DNA of 64,000 bases from Myxococcus qinghaiensis (GTDB lineage Bacteria; Myxococcota; Myxococcia; Myxococcales; Myxococcaceae): assembly GCF_024198215.1 (NCBI RefSeq), contig NZ_JAKCFA010000011.1:124001-188000 (forward strand). Direction: 5' to 3'. Positions 17,688 through 28,367 of the stretch are shown one piece after another (position 1 is the first letter of the stretch; the number at the start of each line of letters is the position of its first letter). Below the pieces are notes generated by a model. The model did no database searches. It saw only the letters and a list, made by a program, of their open reading frames with translations, and was not told where the DNA came from. Made by a program: the position numbers and the translations under genes.

Positions 17688-19328
17688 ATGGCCCATCCCC
17701 TCGCTGGAAAGCTCCCGCCGGAAGACCTCCTCATCGACCCCGAGAAGCTGCGCGCGCGCTACTACGCGGAGCGTCCCGACGTGTCAGTGCCCGAGCAGCG
17801 CGTCGCCTTCGGCACGTCCGGCCACCGGGGCTCCTCCGCGCGCACCAGCTTCAACGAGGCCCACATCGTCGCGGTGACGCAGGCCATCTGCGAGTACCGC
17901 CAGAAGCAGGGCATCGACGGGCCGCTGTACCTGGGCATGGACACCCATGCGCTGTCCGCGCCCGCGCAGCAGACGGCGCTCGAGGTGCTCGCCGCCAACG
18001 GCGTCCAGGTGCGCTTCACCGACGGCGCCACGCCCACCCCCGTCATCTCCCACGCCATCCTCACGTACAACCGGGGCCGGGGCGGAGCGGGGCTCGCGGA
18101 CGGCGTCGTCATCACCCCGTCCCACAACCCGCCCGAGGACGGCGGCATCAAATACAACCCGCCCAACGGCGGCCCCGCGGACACGAACGTCACCGCGGGA
18201 ATCGAGCGCCGCGCCAACGCGCTGCTCGGCACCGGCAATGAAGGGGTGAAGCGCACGCCGTACGAGAAGGCGCGCACGGCCCCGACGGTGAAGCCCCACG
18301 ACTTCATCACGCCCTATGTGGAGGACCTGGGCACCGTGGTGGACATGGAGGCCCTGCGCGGCGCGAAGCTGCACATCGGCGCGGATCCACTCGGCGGCTC
18401 CAACGTCGCGTACTGGGAGCCCATCGCCACGCGCTACGGCCTCAACCTGCGCGTGGTGAACCCCACGGTGGACCCCACGTTCCGCTTCATGCCGGTGGAC
18501 CATGACGGGAAGATCCGCATGGACTGCTCGTCGCCGTACGCCATGGCAAATCTGGTGAAGCTCAAGGACCAGTACGATATCGCCTTCGGCAACGACGCGG
18601 ACTCGGACCGGCACGGCATCGTCACCCGCTCCATCGGGTTGATGAACCCCAACCACTACCTCGCGGTGGCCATCAACTACCTGTTCCAGAACCGGCCCGG
18701 CTGGAAGGCGGACACCGCCGTGGGCAAGACGCTGGTGAGCAGCGGCCTCATCGACCGCGTGGCCGGAAGCCTGGGCCGCCGCGTCGTCGAGGTGCCGGTG
18801 GGCTTCAAGTGGTTCGTGGACGGGCTGTTGGACGGCTCGCTTGGCTTCGGCGGCGAGGAGAGCGCGGGCGCGTCCTTCCTGCGCCGCGACGGCACCGTGT
18901 GGACCACCGACAAGGACGGCATGCTGCTGGACTTGCTCGCGGTGGAGATTCTCGCGCGCACCGGCAAGGACCCGGGTCAGCACTACCAGGAGCTGGCGGG
19001 GCGCTTCGGCACGCCGTACTACGCGCGCATCGACCAGGCGGCCACGCCCGCGCAGAAGTCCGTGCTGAAGAAGCTCTCACCGGAGGCGGTGAAGGCCACG
19101 AGCCTGGCCGGAGAGCCCATCCGCCAGCGCCTCACGCGCGCGCCCGGCAACGACGCGGATATCGGCGGGCTCAAGGTCGTGGCGCAGAACGGCTGGTTCG
19201 CCGCGCGGCCGTCGGGCACCGAGGACGTGTACAAAATCTACGCGGAGAGCTTCCGCGACGACGCCCACCTCCAGGCCATCCTCCAGGAAGCGCGCGCCAT
19301 CGTCGACACCGCCTTCGCGGGGGCGTAG
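17688..19328 (+). CDS. pgm: Phosphoglucomutase (alpha-D-glucose phosphate-specific)
   Basis: Interconverts glucose 1-phosphate and glucose 6-phosphate, feeding nucleotide-sugar and glycogen or trehalose metabolism. From ATG 17688 the protein is 546 residues, the usual length of the bacterial enzyme. Visible motifs are FGTSGHRG, the phospho-Ser loop [20 protein letters not shown], the metal loop [13 protein letters not shown], the sugar loop [10 protein letters not shown] and the C-terminal [15 protein letters not shown] phosphate-binding loop. An upstream in-frame ATG adds 15 unconserved residues. Confidence 0.95.
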   Translation: MAHPLAGKLPPEDLLIDPEKLRARYYAERPDVSVPEQRVAFGTSGHRGSSARTSFNEAHIVAVTQAICEYRQKQGIDGPLYLGMDTHALSAPAQQTALEVLAANGVQVRFTDGATPTPVISHAILTYNRGRGGAGLADGVVITPSHNPPEDGGIKYNPPNGGPADTNVTAGIERRANALLGTGNEGVKRTPYEKARTAPTVKPHDFITPYVEDLGTVVDMEALRGAKLHIGADPLGGSNVAYWEPIATRYGLNLRVVNPTVDPTFRFMPVDHDGKIRMDCSSPYAMANLVKLKDQYDIAFGNDADSDRHGIVTRSIGLMNPNHYLAVAINYLFQNRPGWKADTAVGKTLVSSGLIDRVAGSLGRRVVEVPVGFKWFVDGLLDGSLGFGGEESAGASFLRRDGTVWTTDKDGMLLDLLAVEILARTGKDPGQHYQELAGRFGTPYYARIDQAATPAQKSVLKKLSPEAVKATSLAGEPIRQRLTRAPGNDADIGGLKVVAQNGWFAARPSGTEDVYKIYAESFRDDAHLQAILQEARAIVDTAFAGA

Positions 19329-19340
19329 GACCCACCGCAC

Positions 19341-19694
19341 ATGGTGAAGACCGTCCTGATGTACGTGCTCGGCCTGTTCATGGTGGCCGGTGGCATCAAC
19401 CACTTCGTGAACCCGCGCCCCTACGTGCGGATGATGCCGCCGTATCTGCCGTGGCACGGCCCGCTGGTGCTCCTGAGCGGCGTGGCGGAGGTGCTGATGG
19501 GCGTGGGCCTGCTGGTGCCAGCCACGCGCACGGTGTCCGCCTGGGGACTCATCGCCCTGTTCGTCGCCATCTTCCCCGCAAACCTCCAGATGGCCCTCCA
19601 GCCGGAGCGATTCAAGAAGATTCCCCGCCCCCTGCTCTGGGCCCGGCTGCCCCTGCAGGTCGTCCTCATCGCCTGGGCCTGGTGGTACACCTGA
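19341..19694 (+). CDS. DoxX-like small membrane protein
   Basis: 117 residues with four hydrophobic helices. GGINHFVNPRPYVRMMPPYL and LSGVAEVLMGVGLLVPATR fit DoxX-type proteins. It starts 12 bp after pgm, so it probably shares its transcript, though no functional link is apparent. DoxX proteins have been tied to thiol and redox homeostasis in some bacteria; that should not be assumed here. Confidence 0.75.
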   Translation: MVKTVLMYVLGLFMVAGGINHFVNPRPYVRMMPPYLPWHGPLVLLSGVAEVLMGVGLLVPATRTVSAWGLIALFVAIFPANLQMALQPERFKKIPRPLLWARLPLQVVLIAWAWWYT

Positions 19695-19754
19695 TCCACG
19701 GGTCCGGGCGGGACGGCGCCTGTCCGCCCGGCGGCCCTGCCCGTGCGTCCTTCC

Positions 19755-19783
19755 TTGACTCCCCCCGGGGTGGTCTTTAGTTT
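19755..19783 (+). promoter_or_regulatory. Likely rpoZ promoter
   Basis: TTGACT (19755-19760), a 17-bp spacer and TAGTTT (19778-19783) lie 43 bp before the rpoZ start codon, in a locally AT-rich patch. The -35 matches five of six consensus bases; the -10 is weaker. Confidence 0.5.
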
Positions 19784-19825
19784 TAACCGGTTCAGGTAGC
19801 CCCACCGAAATCCGAAGGACGTTCC

Positions 19826-20065
19826 ATGGCTCGCGTCACAGTCGAAGACTGCCTCCCCCTCGTCGACAACCGGTTCGCGCTGGTGCTGCTCGGTGCGAAG
19901 CGCGCGCGTCAGCTGATGGCCGGCGCCCGCCCCATCATCGAGAGCTCCAAGAACAAGCCCCCCGTGCTGTCGCTGCGTGAGGTGGCCACCGGCCGCGTGA
20001 AGTTCGACCGCGACGTGCGCGAGGCGCTCTCCGGGAAGTACACCCCCGAAGAGGCCCGCAAGTAG
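19826..20065 (+). CDS. rpoZ: DNA-directed RNA polymerase omega subunit
   Basis: Small polymerase subunit that helps fold and place beta-prime. The 79 residues contain the family core [20 protein letters not shown] and [14 protein letters not shown], then ALREVATG-like [14 protein letters not shown] 19826 follows GAAGGA. The gene is monocistronic and convergent with the Nudix gene, 10 bp away. spoT or relA, often adjacent elsewhere, is not here. Confidence 0.95.
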   Translation: MARVTVEDCLPLVDNRFALVLLGAKRARQLMAGARPIIESSKNKPPVLSLREVATGRVKFDRDVREALSGKYTPEEARK

Positions 20066-20075
20066 TCTTGAAGTC

Positions 20076-20561
20076 CTAGGTTCCCTTCCCCTCGGGCCTT
20101 GCGGACGGGGAAGGGGCCTCCGGGATGAGCCCCTGGGCGCGCATCCACCGCACGGCGCGCGCGGCGACGGCCTTCTCTCCCTTGTAGCCAAGCATCGGCA
20201 CCAGTTGGACCACTGGCACCCAGCGCACCTCGTCCACCTCCACGCGCGGCCCCGGCAGCGGCCCCAGCGCGCCTTCCTGGTACCGGAAGAGGAAGAAGTG
20301 GACGCGCTTGAAGATGCGCTGCCCCCGGAACTGGTAGACGTAGCGAATCTCACCCAGCGGCGCGACGAGCGCGGCGGTGAGGCCCGTCTCCTCGTGCACC
20401 TCGCGGCTCGCCGTCTGCTCCGGCGTCTCTCCCGGGTCCACGTGCCCCTTGGGCAGCGCCCACAGGGGACGGCCATGCGGACGGATGACGACCACCTCCC
20501 AGGTGCCGTCACTCTCCCGGATGACAATCCCGCCTGCGGACGCCTCGCGTGGCATGCCCAC
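20076..20561 (-). CDS. Nudix hydrolase
   Basis: 161 residues with a complete Nudix box: GHVDPGETPEQTASREVHEETGL matches GX5EX7REUXEEXGU within residues 39-61. The early AGGIVIRE and PLWALPKG segments resemble enzymes acting on diadenosine polyphosphates or NDP compounds. Start is GTG 20561, or ATG 20555 two codons in. Substrate is not predictable from the sequence. Confidence 0.88.
   Translation of the reverse strand: MGMPREASAGGIVIRESDGTWEVVVIRPHGRPLWALPKGHVDPGETPEQTASREVHEETGLTAALVAPLGEIRYVYQFRGQRIFKRVHFFLFRYQEGALGPLPGPRVEVDEVRWVPVVQLVPMLGYKGEKAVAARAVRWMRAQGLIPEAPSPSARPEGKGT
20083..20115. terminator. Hairpin between rpoZ and the Nudix gene
   Basis: CCCTTCCCC (20083-20091) pairs perfectly with GGGGAAGGG (20107-20115) across a 15-nt loop, 18 bp after the rpoZ stop codon and inside the last codons of the convergent Nudix gene. 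No T-run. A rpoZ terminator is plausible. Confidence 0.4.
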
Positions 20562-20594
20562 CTACCCTAACCGAAGGCGGAGGGCCGCGGGGAC

Positions 20595-21236
20595 TCAACC
20601 ACCGTGGACGAAGTGACTCAGCTTCGCTTCCGCTCCCAGCCGGTAGGCATACCGCAGGTCCGACAGGAGCCGGTCCAGCCGCCGGCCGGAGACGTGCCCC
20701 ATCATCCGCGAGCAGAAGCGCCGGGAGACGCGGTTGGCCTCCTCGTACCGCCAGCGCTCCTGGGAGGACAGCCGCTCCCGGTAGGACACCCTGTCGAAGA
20801 GCCGGGTGAGCAGCTCCTGGGCCCACGCCCCCACCCCCTCCCCCCAGCGGTGCAACAGGCAGATGGCGAACTTGTCCACCTCCGCCTGGGCCTCCAGCTC
20901 CAGCAGGGACACCGTCCGCCCCTGCTCCGCGGTGTGGACCATGTAGAGGAAGTGACTGACGCCCTCGGCCACCTGGCAGTAGCCCCCCAGGTCCCCATCC
21001 AGCAGGTACCCCAGCGGCCCGGCCTCGTAGGGCTTCAGCCTGTCGAGCAGCGCGGGGGACAGGTACAGCGCCAGCTCCAGCGCGTCCCCCGCCTCGTGCA
21101 CCAGCAGCTCCTCGTCACTGCGGCCCGTGGACCCCAGTTGGACGGCGGCCTCCGTGTCCACCACGAAGACCTCCGCCCGAGCCTCGCACGTGAAGCCATA
21201 GATGGCCTCCAGGTGGTCCTGAACGCGGCCAATCAT
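20595..21236 (-). CDS. Conserved-looking protein of unknown function
   Basis: 213 residues, no signal peptide and no domain I recognise. Notable stretches are LLVHEAGDALELALYL, YLLDGDLGGYCQVAEGVSHF and LELEAQAEVDKFAICLLHRW; the His/Glu pairs look conserved but do not form a known metal motif. The protein appears mostly helical. It lies 19 bp downstream of the gene at 21256-21855 on the same strand and is probably co-transcribed with it from the CIRCE-bearing intergenic region. Start ATG 21234-21236. Confidence 0.75.
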   Translation of the reverse strand: MIGRVQDHLEAIYGFTCEARAEVFVVDTEAAVQLGSTGRSDEELLVHEAGDALELALYLSPALLDRLKPYEAGPLGYLLDGDLGGYCQVAEGVSHFLYMVHTAEQGRTVSLLELEAQAEVDKFAICLLHRWGEGVGAWAQELLTRLFDRVSYRERLSSQERWRYEEANRVSRRFCSRMMGHVSGRRLDRLLSDLRYAYRLGAEAKLSHFVHGG

Positions 21237-21255
21237 CGCGACCTCCGTGCCACCG

Positions 21256-21855
21256 CTAGTTGGGGAGCTGCCCCTTCGCGTGCGGCATCATCCCCGCGTC
21301 CACCAGCACCCGCTCCAGCCGGTCGTTCCCCGTGCGCGCCCACGACTCGTAGACCTTCAGCGCCCCGGAGGGCCCGGCCTGGACCATACCCCTGGCCGAA
21401 ATCTCCTCCAGCACCTCCACCACCGCGCGGAACTTGTCGTGAAGCTCCCGGTACACCCCCGCGAAGCCCGCGCGAGGGGACAGGTCCGCCACCTGCCCGT
21501 ACGCCGTGCCTCCCATCTGGATGTAATAGTCCGGACCCACCACCCCGCCCTGGAGCGCGCCGGAGAAGAAGCCCACGGTGTAGAGGGAGACATCCCCCAG
21601 CCGCCGCAGCGTCCGGATGCGCGCCTCGCGCTCCTGTTGGAGCGCCTGGTGGTAGAGCAGCGCCAGGGGCTCGCGGCCCTTGCGGCCGTCCTCCTGGCGG
21701 TCGAACAGCATGTCGGTGCTGGCGAAGTCCGCCAGCAGGTTCACCAGATAGAACTCCGTCACCTCTTCCAGCGAGACGCGCTGACGTGAAGTGACCTCGT
21801 CCAGGAGCGACTTGAAGAACTCCTTCAGCGACAGGGACGCCACCAGTTGACTCAT
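21256..21855 (-). CDS. Unknown protein divergent from groESL
   Basis: 199 residues from ATG 21853-21855, with GGGAG five bases upstream. Mostly helical, no membrane span or signal peptide, no known family. Features include LKEFFKSLLDEVTSRQRVSLEE at the N-terminus and a Gly-rich GFFSGALQGGVVGPDYYIQM in the middle. Its 5' region holds a near-perfect CIRCE operator, suggesting heat-shock control by HrcA together with the following gene. Function unknown; a proteostasis role is only a guess from regulation. Confidence 0.75.
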   Translation of the reverse strand: MSQLVASLSLKEFFKSLLDEVTSRQRVSLEEVTEFYLVNLLADFASTDMLFDRQEDGRKGREPLALLYHQALQQEREARIRTLRRLGDVSLYTVGFFSGALQGGVVGPDYYIQMGGTAYGQVADLSPRAGFAGVYRELHDKFRAVVEVLEEISARGMVQAGPSGALKVYESWARTGNDRLERVLVDAGMMPHAKGQLPN

Positions 21856-21965
21856 CGACACTCCCGTCCTTCCACCCGGCCGACGGCGCCATCGGGAATA
21901 CAGGAACGGTAGCAATCGACCCACCGTGTAGCAAAACCGGGTTTCAATGATTCCAAGCACTTGCG

Positions 21966-21992
21966 TTAGCACTCGGCCTTTGAGAGTGCCAA
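21966..21992. promoter_or_regulatory. CIRCE-like operator (one mismatch)
   Basis: TTAGCACTC (21966-21974), nine bases, then GAGTGCCAA (21984-21992). One base differs from the consensus TTAGCACTC-N9-GAGTGCTAA. It lies 111 bp upstream of the minus-strand gene at 21256-21855 and 277 bp upstream of groES, so it is better placed for the divergent genes. HrcA is the expected ligand. Confidence 0.85.
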
Positions 21993-22061
21993 TTTCCGCG
22001 TGCGGGCGCGGCGAGCAGCCGTCCTCCACCAGGGGTTCGCGGTGCGGGGAAAAGAGCAGCA

Positions 22062-22079
22062 ATGCCAAGCGTTTGGCAT
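22062..22079. promoter_or_regulatory. 18-bp palindrome upstream of the groES promoter
   Basis: ATGCCAA (22062-22068) and TTGGCAT (22073-22079) are perfect arms around GCGT. It ends 26 bp before the groES -35 hexamer, a typical place for an activator or second repressor. I do not recognise the cognate factor. Confidence 0.4.
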
Positions 22080-22105
22080 GTCGGAACGCGGGCCGTCAGC
22101 GTCGC

Positions 22106-22133
22106 TTGACGGGTCGACTTCCCTGGTTATTAT
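22106..22133 (+). promoter_or_regulatory. Sigma70-type groESL promoter
   Basis: TTGACG (22106-22111), 16-bp spacer and TATTAT (22128-22133), five of six consensus bases in each hexamer. The predicted start of transcription near 22140 lies just before the perfect CIRCE, the classical repression layout. Confidence 0.8.
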
Positions 22134-22149
22134 CCGCCGCGCCTAGGCG

Positions 22150-22176
22150 TTAGCACTCGCGAGGTGCGAGTGCTAA
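22150..22176. promoter_or_regulatory. Perfect CIRCE operator of groESL
   Basis: TTAGCACTC (22150-22158), N9, GAGTGCTAA (22168-22176): an exact consensus CIRCE, the HrcA binding site, in the untranslated leader 92 bp before groES. hrcA itself is not in the window. Confidence 0.95.
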
Positions 22177-22268
22177 ATGCCGCGGGTCGTCACGGCCCTT
22201 TCAACCCCCAGTGGTGCCGAGAGCCGCCCGGAGTCCCCGGACGGAGGGCGCCCATCAAGGAGCAGACC

Positions 22269-22559
22269 ATGAAGTTTCGTCCCCTGCAGGATCGGCTGGT
22301 CGTCAAGCGGGTCGCCGAGGAGAGCAAGACCAAGGGCGGCCTCTTCATCCCGGACACGGCGAAGGAGAAGCCCCTCGAGGGCAAGGTGATCTCCGTCGGC
22401 AACGGCAAGGTCCAGGAGGACGGCAAGGTGCGTCCCCTCGACATCAAGGCTGGCGACAGCATCCTGTTCAGCAAGTACGCCGGGACCGAGATCAAGCTCG
22501 ACGGTGAGGACCACCTCATCCTCCGTGAAGAGGATGTGCTCGGAATCATCGAGTCCTAA
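22269..22559 (+). CDS. groES: Co-chaperonin GroES
   Basis: 96-residue heptameric lid of the GroEL chamber. Start [14 protein letters not shown], the mobile loop near [18 protein letters not shown] sequence (here [18 protein letters not shown]) and [16 protein letters not shown] [18 protein letters not shown] are classic. AAGGAG precedes ATG 22269. First gene of the groESL operon, controlled by the sigma70 promoter and CIRCE upstream; groEL follows after 45 bp. Confidence 0.97.
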   Translation: MKFRPLQDRLVVKRVAEESKTKGGLFIPDTAKEKPLEGKVISVGNGKVQEDGKVRPLDIKAGDSILFSKYAGTEIKLDGEDHLILREEDVLGIIES

Positions 22560-24248
<1,689 letters not shown>

Positions 24249-24290
24249 TCGCCCCCCACCCTGCCTTGCGCGGGGTGGACGCTTCACAGG

Positions 24291-24324
24291 CGGCCTCCGG
24301 TTCCTCTCAGGGAGCCGGGGGCCG
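24291..24324 (+). terminator. Hairpin after groEL
   Basis: A stem of about 14 bp with two G-T pairs forms between 24291-24304 and 24311-24324, around a short loop, 43 bp after the groEL stop codon. The sequence following has only a short T-run (GCTTTC). Probable operon terminator. Confidence 0.5.
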
Positions 24325-24394
24325 TCGTGCTTTCATGCGCCCGGTGGCGCGCGGAAGGCCACGCCCTTACGTTGGGAATCAAGGAGGAGACACC

Positions 24395-24652
24395 GTGAAG
24401 CCCGTGAAGATCTACACCACGAACTACTGTGGCTTTTGCGTCCGCGCGAAGGACCTGCTCAAGCGCAAGGGCGTGGACTACCAGGAAGTGGACGTCACCG
24501 GAAACGACGAGGAGCGCACGAAGCTGGTGGAGATGAGCGGAGGCCAGCGCACCGTGCCTCAAATCTTCATCGGCGAGACGCACGTCGGCGGGTACTCGGA
24601 CCTGGCCCAGTTGGACAAGGAAGGCAAGCTGGAGCCCATGCTCCAGGCTTGA
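24395..24652 (+). CDS. grxC: Glutaredoxin (GrxC type)
   Basis: 85-residue thiol-disulfide oxidoreductase. Start GTG 24395 lies behind a strong AAGGAGGAGA. The active site is YCGFC (CxxC), with the later cis-Pro TVPQIFIG and GGYSDL glutathione-binding segment. Length is normal for bacterial glutaredoxin 3. The active-site spacer GF differs from the usual PY, which may shift redox potential. It seems to be a single-gene unit after groESL. Confidence 0.92.
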   Translation: MKPVKIYTTNYCGFCVRAKDLLKRKGVDYQEVDVTGNDEERTKLVEMSGGQRTVPQIFIGETHVGGYSDLAQLDKEGKLEPMLQA

Positions 24653-24748
24653 GTCGCGAGCAGGCGGGCGAGCGCCCTTCGCGGGGCCGCTCGCCGCGCC
24701 GTGCCTACCTTACCGCCATGGCAGACCACCCTTTCTCGGGAGGCGGCA

Positions 24749-25168
24749 ATGGCAGGTGAAGAGCGACAGACGGGGACCCGGGACGCGCACTACAACGTCA
24801 TCAGCACGCTGTACCACCTGCTCAAGGGCGCCTCGACGGCGGAGCAGTTCATCCAGGACGCGGAGCAGGCGGGAGACCCGGAGCTGGCGCAGTTCTTCCG
24901 CGACTGGCAGGAGGAGCAGCGTCACCTGGCGGAGCGGGCGAAGAACCTCCTGGGCGCGCGACTGGGGTCCACGCAGAAGGCCTCTGACACGGGCCCGTCC
25001 CCCGGACGCAAGCGCTCGGCGAGCCCGGGCAAGACCTCCGCGAAGGGGCCCGTGCACAGGGACCAGAGCAACGCGGGGGTGAAGTCGGGAGGAACCGGCT
25101 CGGACGACCTGGTCGACGAGCTTTCCAAGGAGTCCTTCCCGGCCAGCGACTCGCCCTCGACGTACTGA
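24749..25168 (+). CDS. Ferritin-like/stress-type small protein
   Basis: 139 residues from ATG 24749 (GGGAGGCGGCA upstream). Residues 10-65 form helices of the kind found in DUF892/DUF2383-type ferritin-like proteins (HYNVISTLYHLLKGAS, then FFRDWQEEQRHLAERAKNLL). A low-complexity Lys/Ser/Gly linker follows, then DDLVDELSKESFPASDSPSTY, a short C-terminal motif (SFPASD) seen in many small stress-related proteins. Complete iron ligands are not evident. Function unproven. Confidence 0.65.
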   Translation: MAGEERQTGTRDAHYNVISTLYHLLKGASTAEQFIQDAEQAGDPELAQFFRDWQEEQRHLAERAKNLLGARLGSTQKASDTGPSPGRKRSASPGKTSAKGPVHRDQSNAGVKSGGTGSDDLVDELSKESFPASDSPSTY

Positions 25169-25629
25169 TTGGACTTCGTCCGCGCGTGACGCTGGATTCG
25201 CGCGGGGTGTTCGTCTTGGATGCCGGCCGTGAGCTTCTTGAGCGGCCCTTCACATCCAGGACGACGACTTCCGGCGCACGTGCGACTGGAGAGCGCCCGA
25301 GGGCCCTGCTCCAGTCGCGCGACGCTGCGCTTGCACGGCGACGAACGTGCGCTGGTGGACAGTTCCCGACGACTCCGAGCACGACGGCCCCAGACGTCCA
25401 TGGCGTACTGGGGTCACGTGCATGTGCACCGCCGAGAACCCGCCAACCACTCACCGCTGTCTCCCCGGCTCCGGGCCCCGCGCTCGGGGTTTTTCTTCTT
25501 CCGAGGGAGGCTCGCGTGCAACAGCCATCCAGGAAGAATCTTCCACTCTCGTTGCCCCCATCGGATGGGGTGCGAGCAGATGGTGCGTCGGGCTTGCCCG
25601 CCCGGTCCCCTCGCACCTAAAGAGGACCC
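25169..25629. other. Intergenic region without a convincing gene
   Basis: About 460 bp. Open frames exist on both strands but have Arg/Pro/Ser-rich shadow composition and no ribosome binding sites. The only clear element is a terminator-like hairpin at 25476-25500. The remainder presumably holds the promoter of the FHA regulator, which I could not place. Confidence 0.6.
25476..25500 (+). terminator. Rho-independent terminator candidate
   Basis: CCCCG (25476-25480) and CGGGG (25485-25489) form a short stem with a CGCT loop, followed directly by TTTTTCTTCTT (25490-25500). Despite the short stem it has the best T-run in this region. It lies 130 bp before the FHA regulator. Confidence 0.55.
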
Positions 25630-27018
<1,389 letters not shown>

Positions 27019-27056
27019 AAACCCCCTCGCAGTTCCACCCCAGGGAGAACAACCGC

Positions 27057-28274
27057 ATGTTGCGTCGTCTCGTCGTAGCCTCCGTCGTCTTCACCGCCGC
27101 CTGCGCCGGTCAGCAGAAGCCCGCCGAGAACGCCGACACGGCCGCCAAGCCACAGACCACCGAGGAGCGCGTGCGCATTGGCAACCAGCCCGCCTTCGAT
27201 GTGGCCACCTGCTTCCCGCGCGAGCTGACGCTGCCGCCGTCCAACCAGGCCGTGGTGGTGGGCGCGATGCTCACGACCCGCCCGGAGGTCATGGAGTGTC
27301 TGGTGGCCCCCACCAGCCGTGGCGCCGCCGAGAAGACGGTCGTGACGGTGAAGACCACCGTGACGGACGCGAGCGCCACGCACGCCGTCACGGGTGAGAA
27401 CCTCACCCCCGAAGGCCAGCAGTGCATCCAGGCCGTGGTGGACAAGCTCGTCAAGCCGCAGCCCCTGGCGAAGGGCGCCCAGCCGCTGGAGTCCACCTCC
27501 ACGTTCGAGCACGACACCACCAGCAGCTCCAGCGTGAAGTTCGGCATCAACGAGGGCTCGGACTACTCCGGCGCCATCCGCCTGGCGCAGCCGGGCTGGT
27601 GCGACTGCTACGCCAACGCCAAGGACTCCACGCCGCCAGTCCTGACGGCGCGCGTGACGCTCGTCAAGGGCCAGCCCCTCTCCGAAGTGGTGTTCGAGCC
27701 GTCCGGCAGCACCGAGGGTGACCAGCTCGCCGCGTGCCTGAAGACGAAGCTCGCCGCCGTGCCGGCGAAGGCCACGTCCGACAAGCTCACGTACCCGCAC
27801 CGCTTCGTGCACTTCAACTCCGGCGGCAGTGAGGCCTCCAGCACGCTGCCCCCCAACCTGCGCTTCTTCCAGCTCGAGCTCATCCGCAACCAGCGCGCCG
27901 CGGACGCGGCCATCGCCGTGGGTGACCGCGTGAACACCGCGCTCAGCTACGACGGCGTCGTCAAGAAGTACAACGCGACGAAGAACACCGGGCTGGTGCA
28001 GGAGATGACCAGCAAGTGCAAGGCCTACGTCGAGGCCGCGCAGGGCGTGGTGAAGGCCCTGGAGGCCCAGCAGTCCGTGGACCAGGCGTCCCTGACGCTC
28101 GTCCAGGAGTTGAAGGCCACCGACGCCGAGGGTTGGGCTCCCGTGGAGACCGCCAGCAAGGCGGCCCTGGATGCCACCAAGGAAGACCTGACCAAGGCCT
28201 CCTCGGAGGCCCAGTCGGCCCCTGGCCTCTGCCCCAAGGTCAGCTACGGGGACGCGAAGCCGAAGAAGAAGTAG
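27057..28274 (+). CDS. Lipoprotein of unknown function
   Basis: 405 residues. Start ATG 27057 with GGGAGA upstream; a GTG 14 codons earlier would add a polar stretch before the signal. The signal ends VFTAAC (Cys about residue 16). The mature part has two beta-rich segments around residues 50-250, one with a WCDCYANA motif, and a helical Ala/Lys/Glu-rich C-terminus ending KPKKK. Probably in one transcript with the FHA regulator; a strong hairpin follows. Cargo or partner unknown. Confidence 0.8.
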   Translation: MLRRLVVASVVFTAACAGQQKPAENADTAAKPQTTEERVRIGNQPAFDVATCFPRELTLPPSNQAVVVGAMLTTRPEVMECLVAPTSRGAAEKTVVTVKTTVTDASATHAVTGENLTPEGQQCIQAVVDKLVKPQPLAKGAQPLESTSTFEHDTTSSSSVKFGINEGSDYSGAIRLAQPGWCDCYANAKDSTPPVLTARVTLVKGQPLSEVVFEPSGSTEGDQLAACLKTKLAAVPAKATSDKLTYPHRFVHFNSGGSEASSTLPPNLRFFQLELIRNQRAADAAIAVGDRVNTALSYDGVVKKYNATKNTGLVQEMTSKCKAYVEAAQGVVKALEAQQSVDQASLTLVQELKATDAEGWAPVETASKAALDATKEDLTKASSEAQSAPGLCPKVSYGDAKPKKK

Positions 28275-28304
28275 TCGTCGTTACGCGACGGGCCTGAAAT
28301 ACAC

Positions 28305-28341
28305 GAAGGCGCGGGACCCGAACTCCGGGACCCGCGCCTTC
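28305..28341. terminator. Bidirectional terminator hairpin
   Basis: GAAGGCGCGGG (28305-28315) pairs perfectly with CCCGCGCCTTC (28331-28341), extended by ACAC/TGTG outside a one-base bulge, then TTTCTT on the plus strand. It sits between the convergent lipoprotein and smc genes. Confidence 0.75.
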
Positions 28342-28367
28342 TGTGTTTCTTGGCGTCGTGAGGACGA

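Noticed and set aside
25186..25620. 144-codon ORF between the ferritin-like and FHA genes
   Set aside because: No ribosome binding site; Arg/Pro/Thr-rich composition typical of shadow frames; crosses a terminator-like hairpin.
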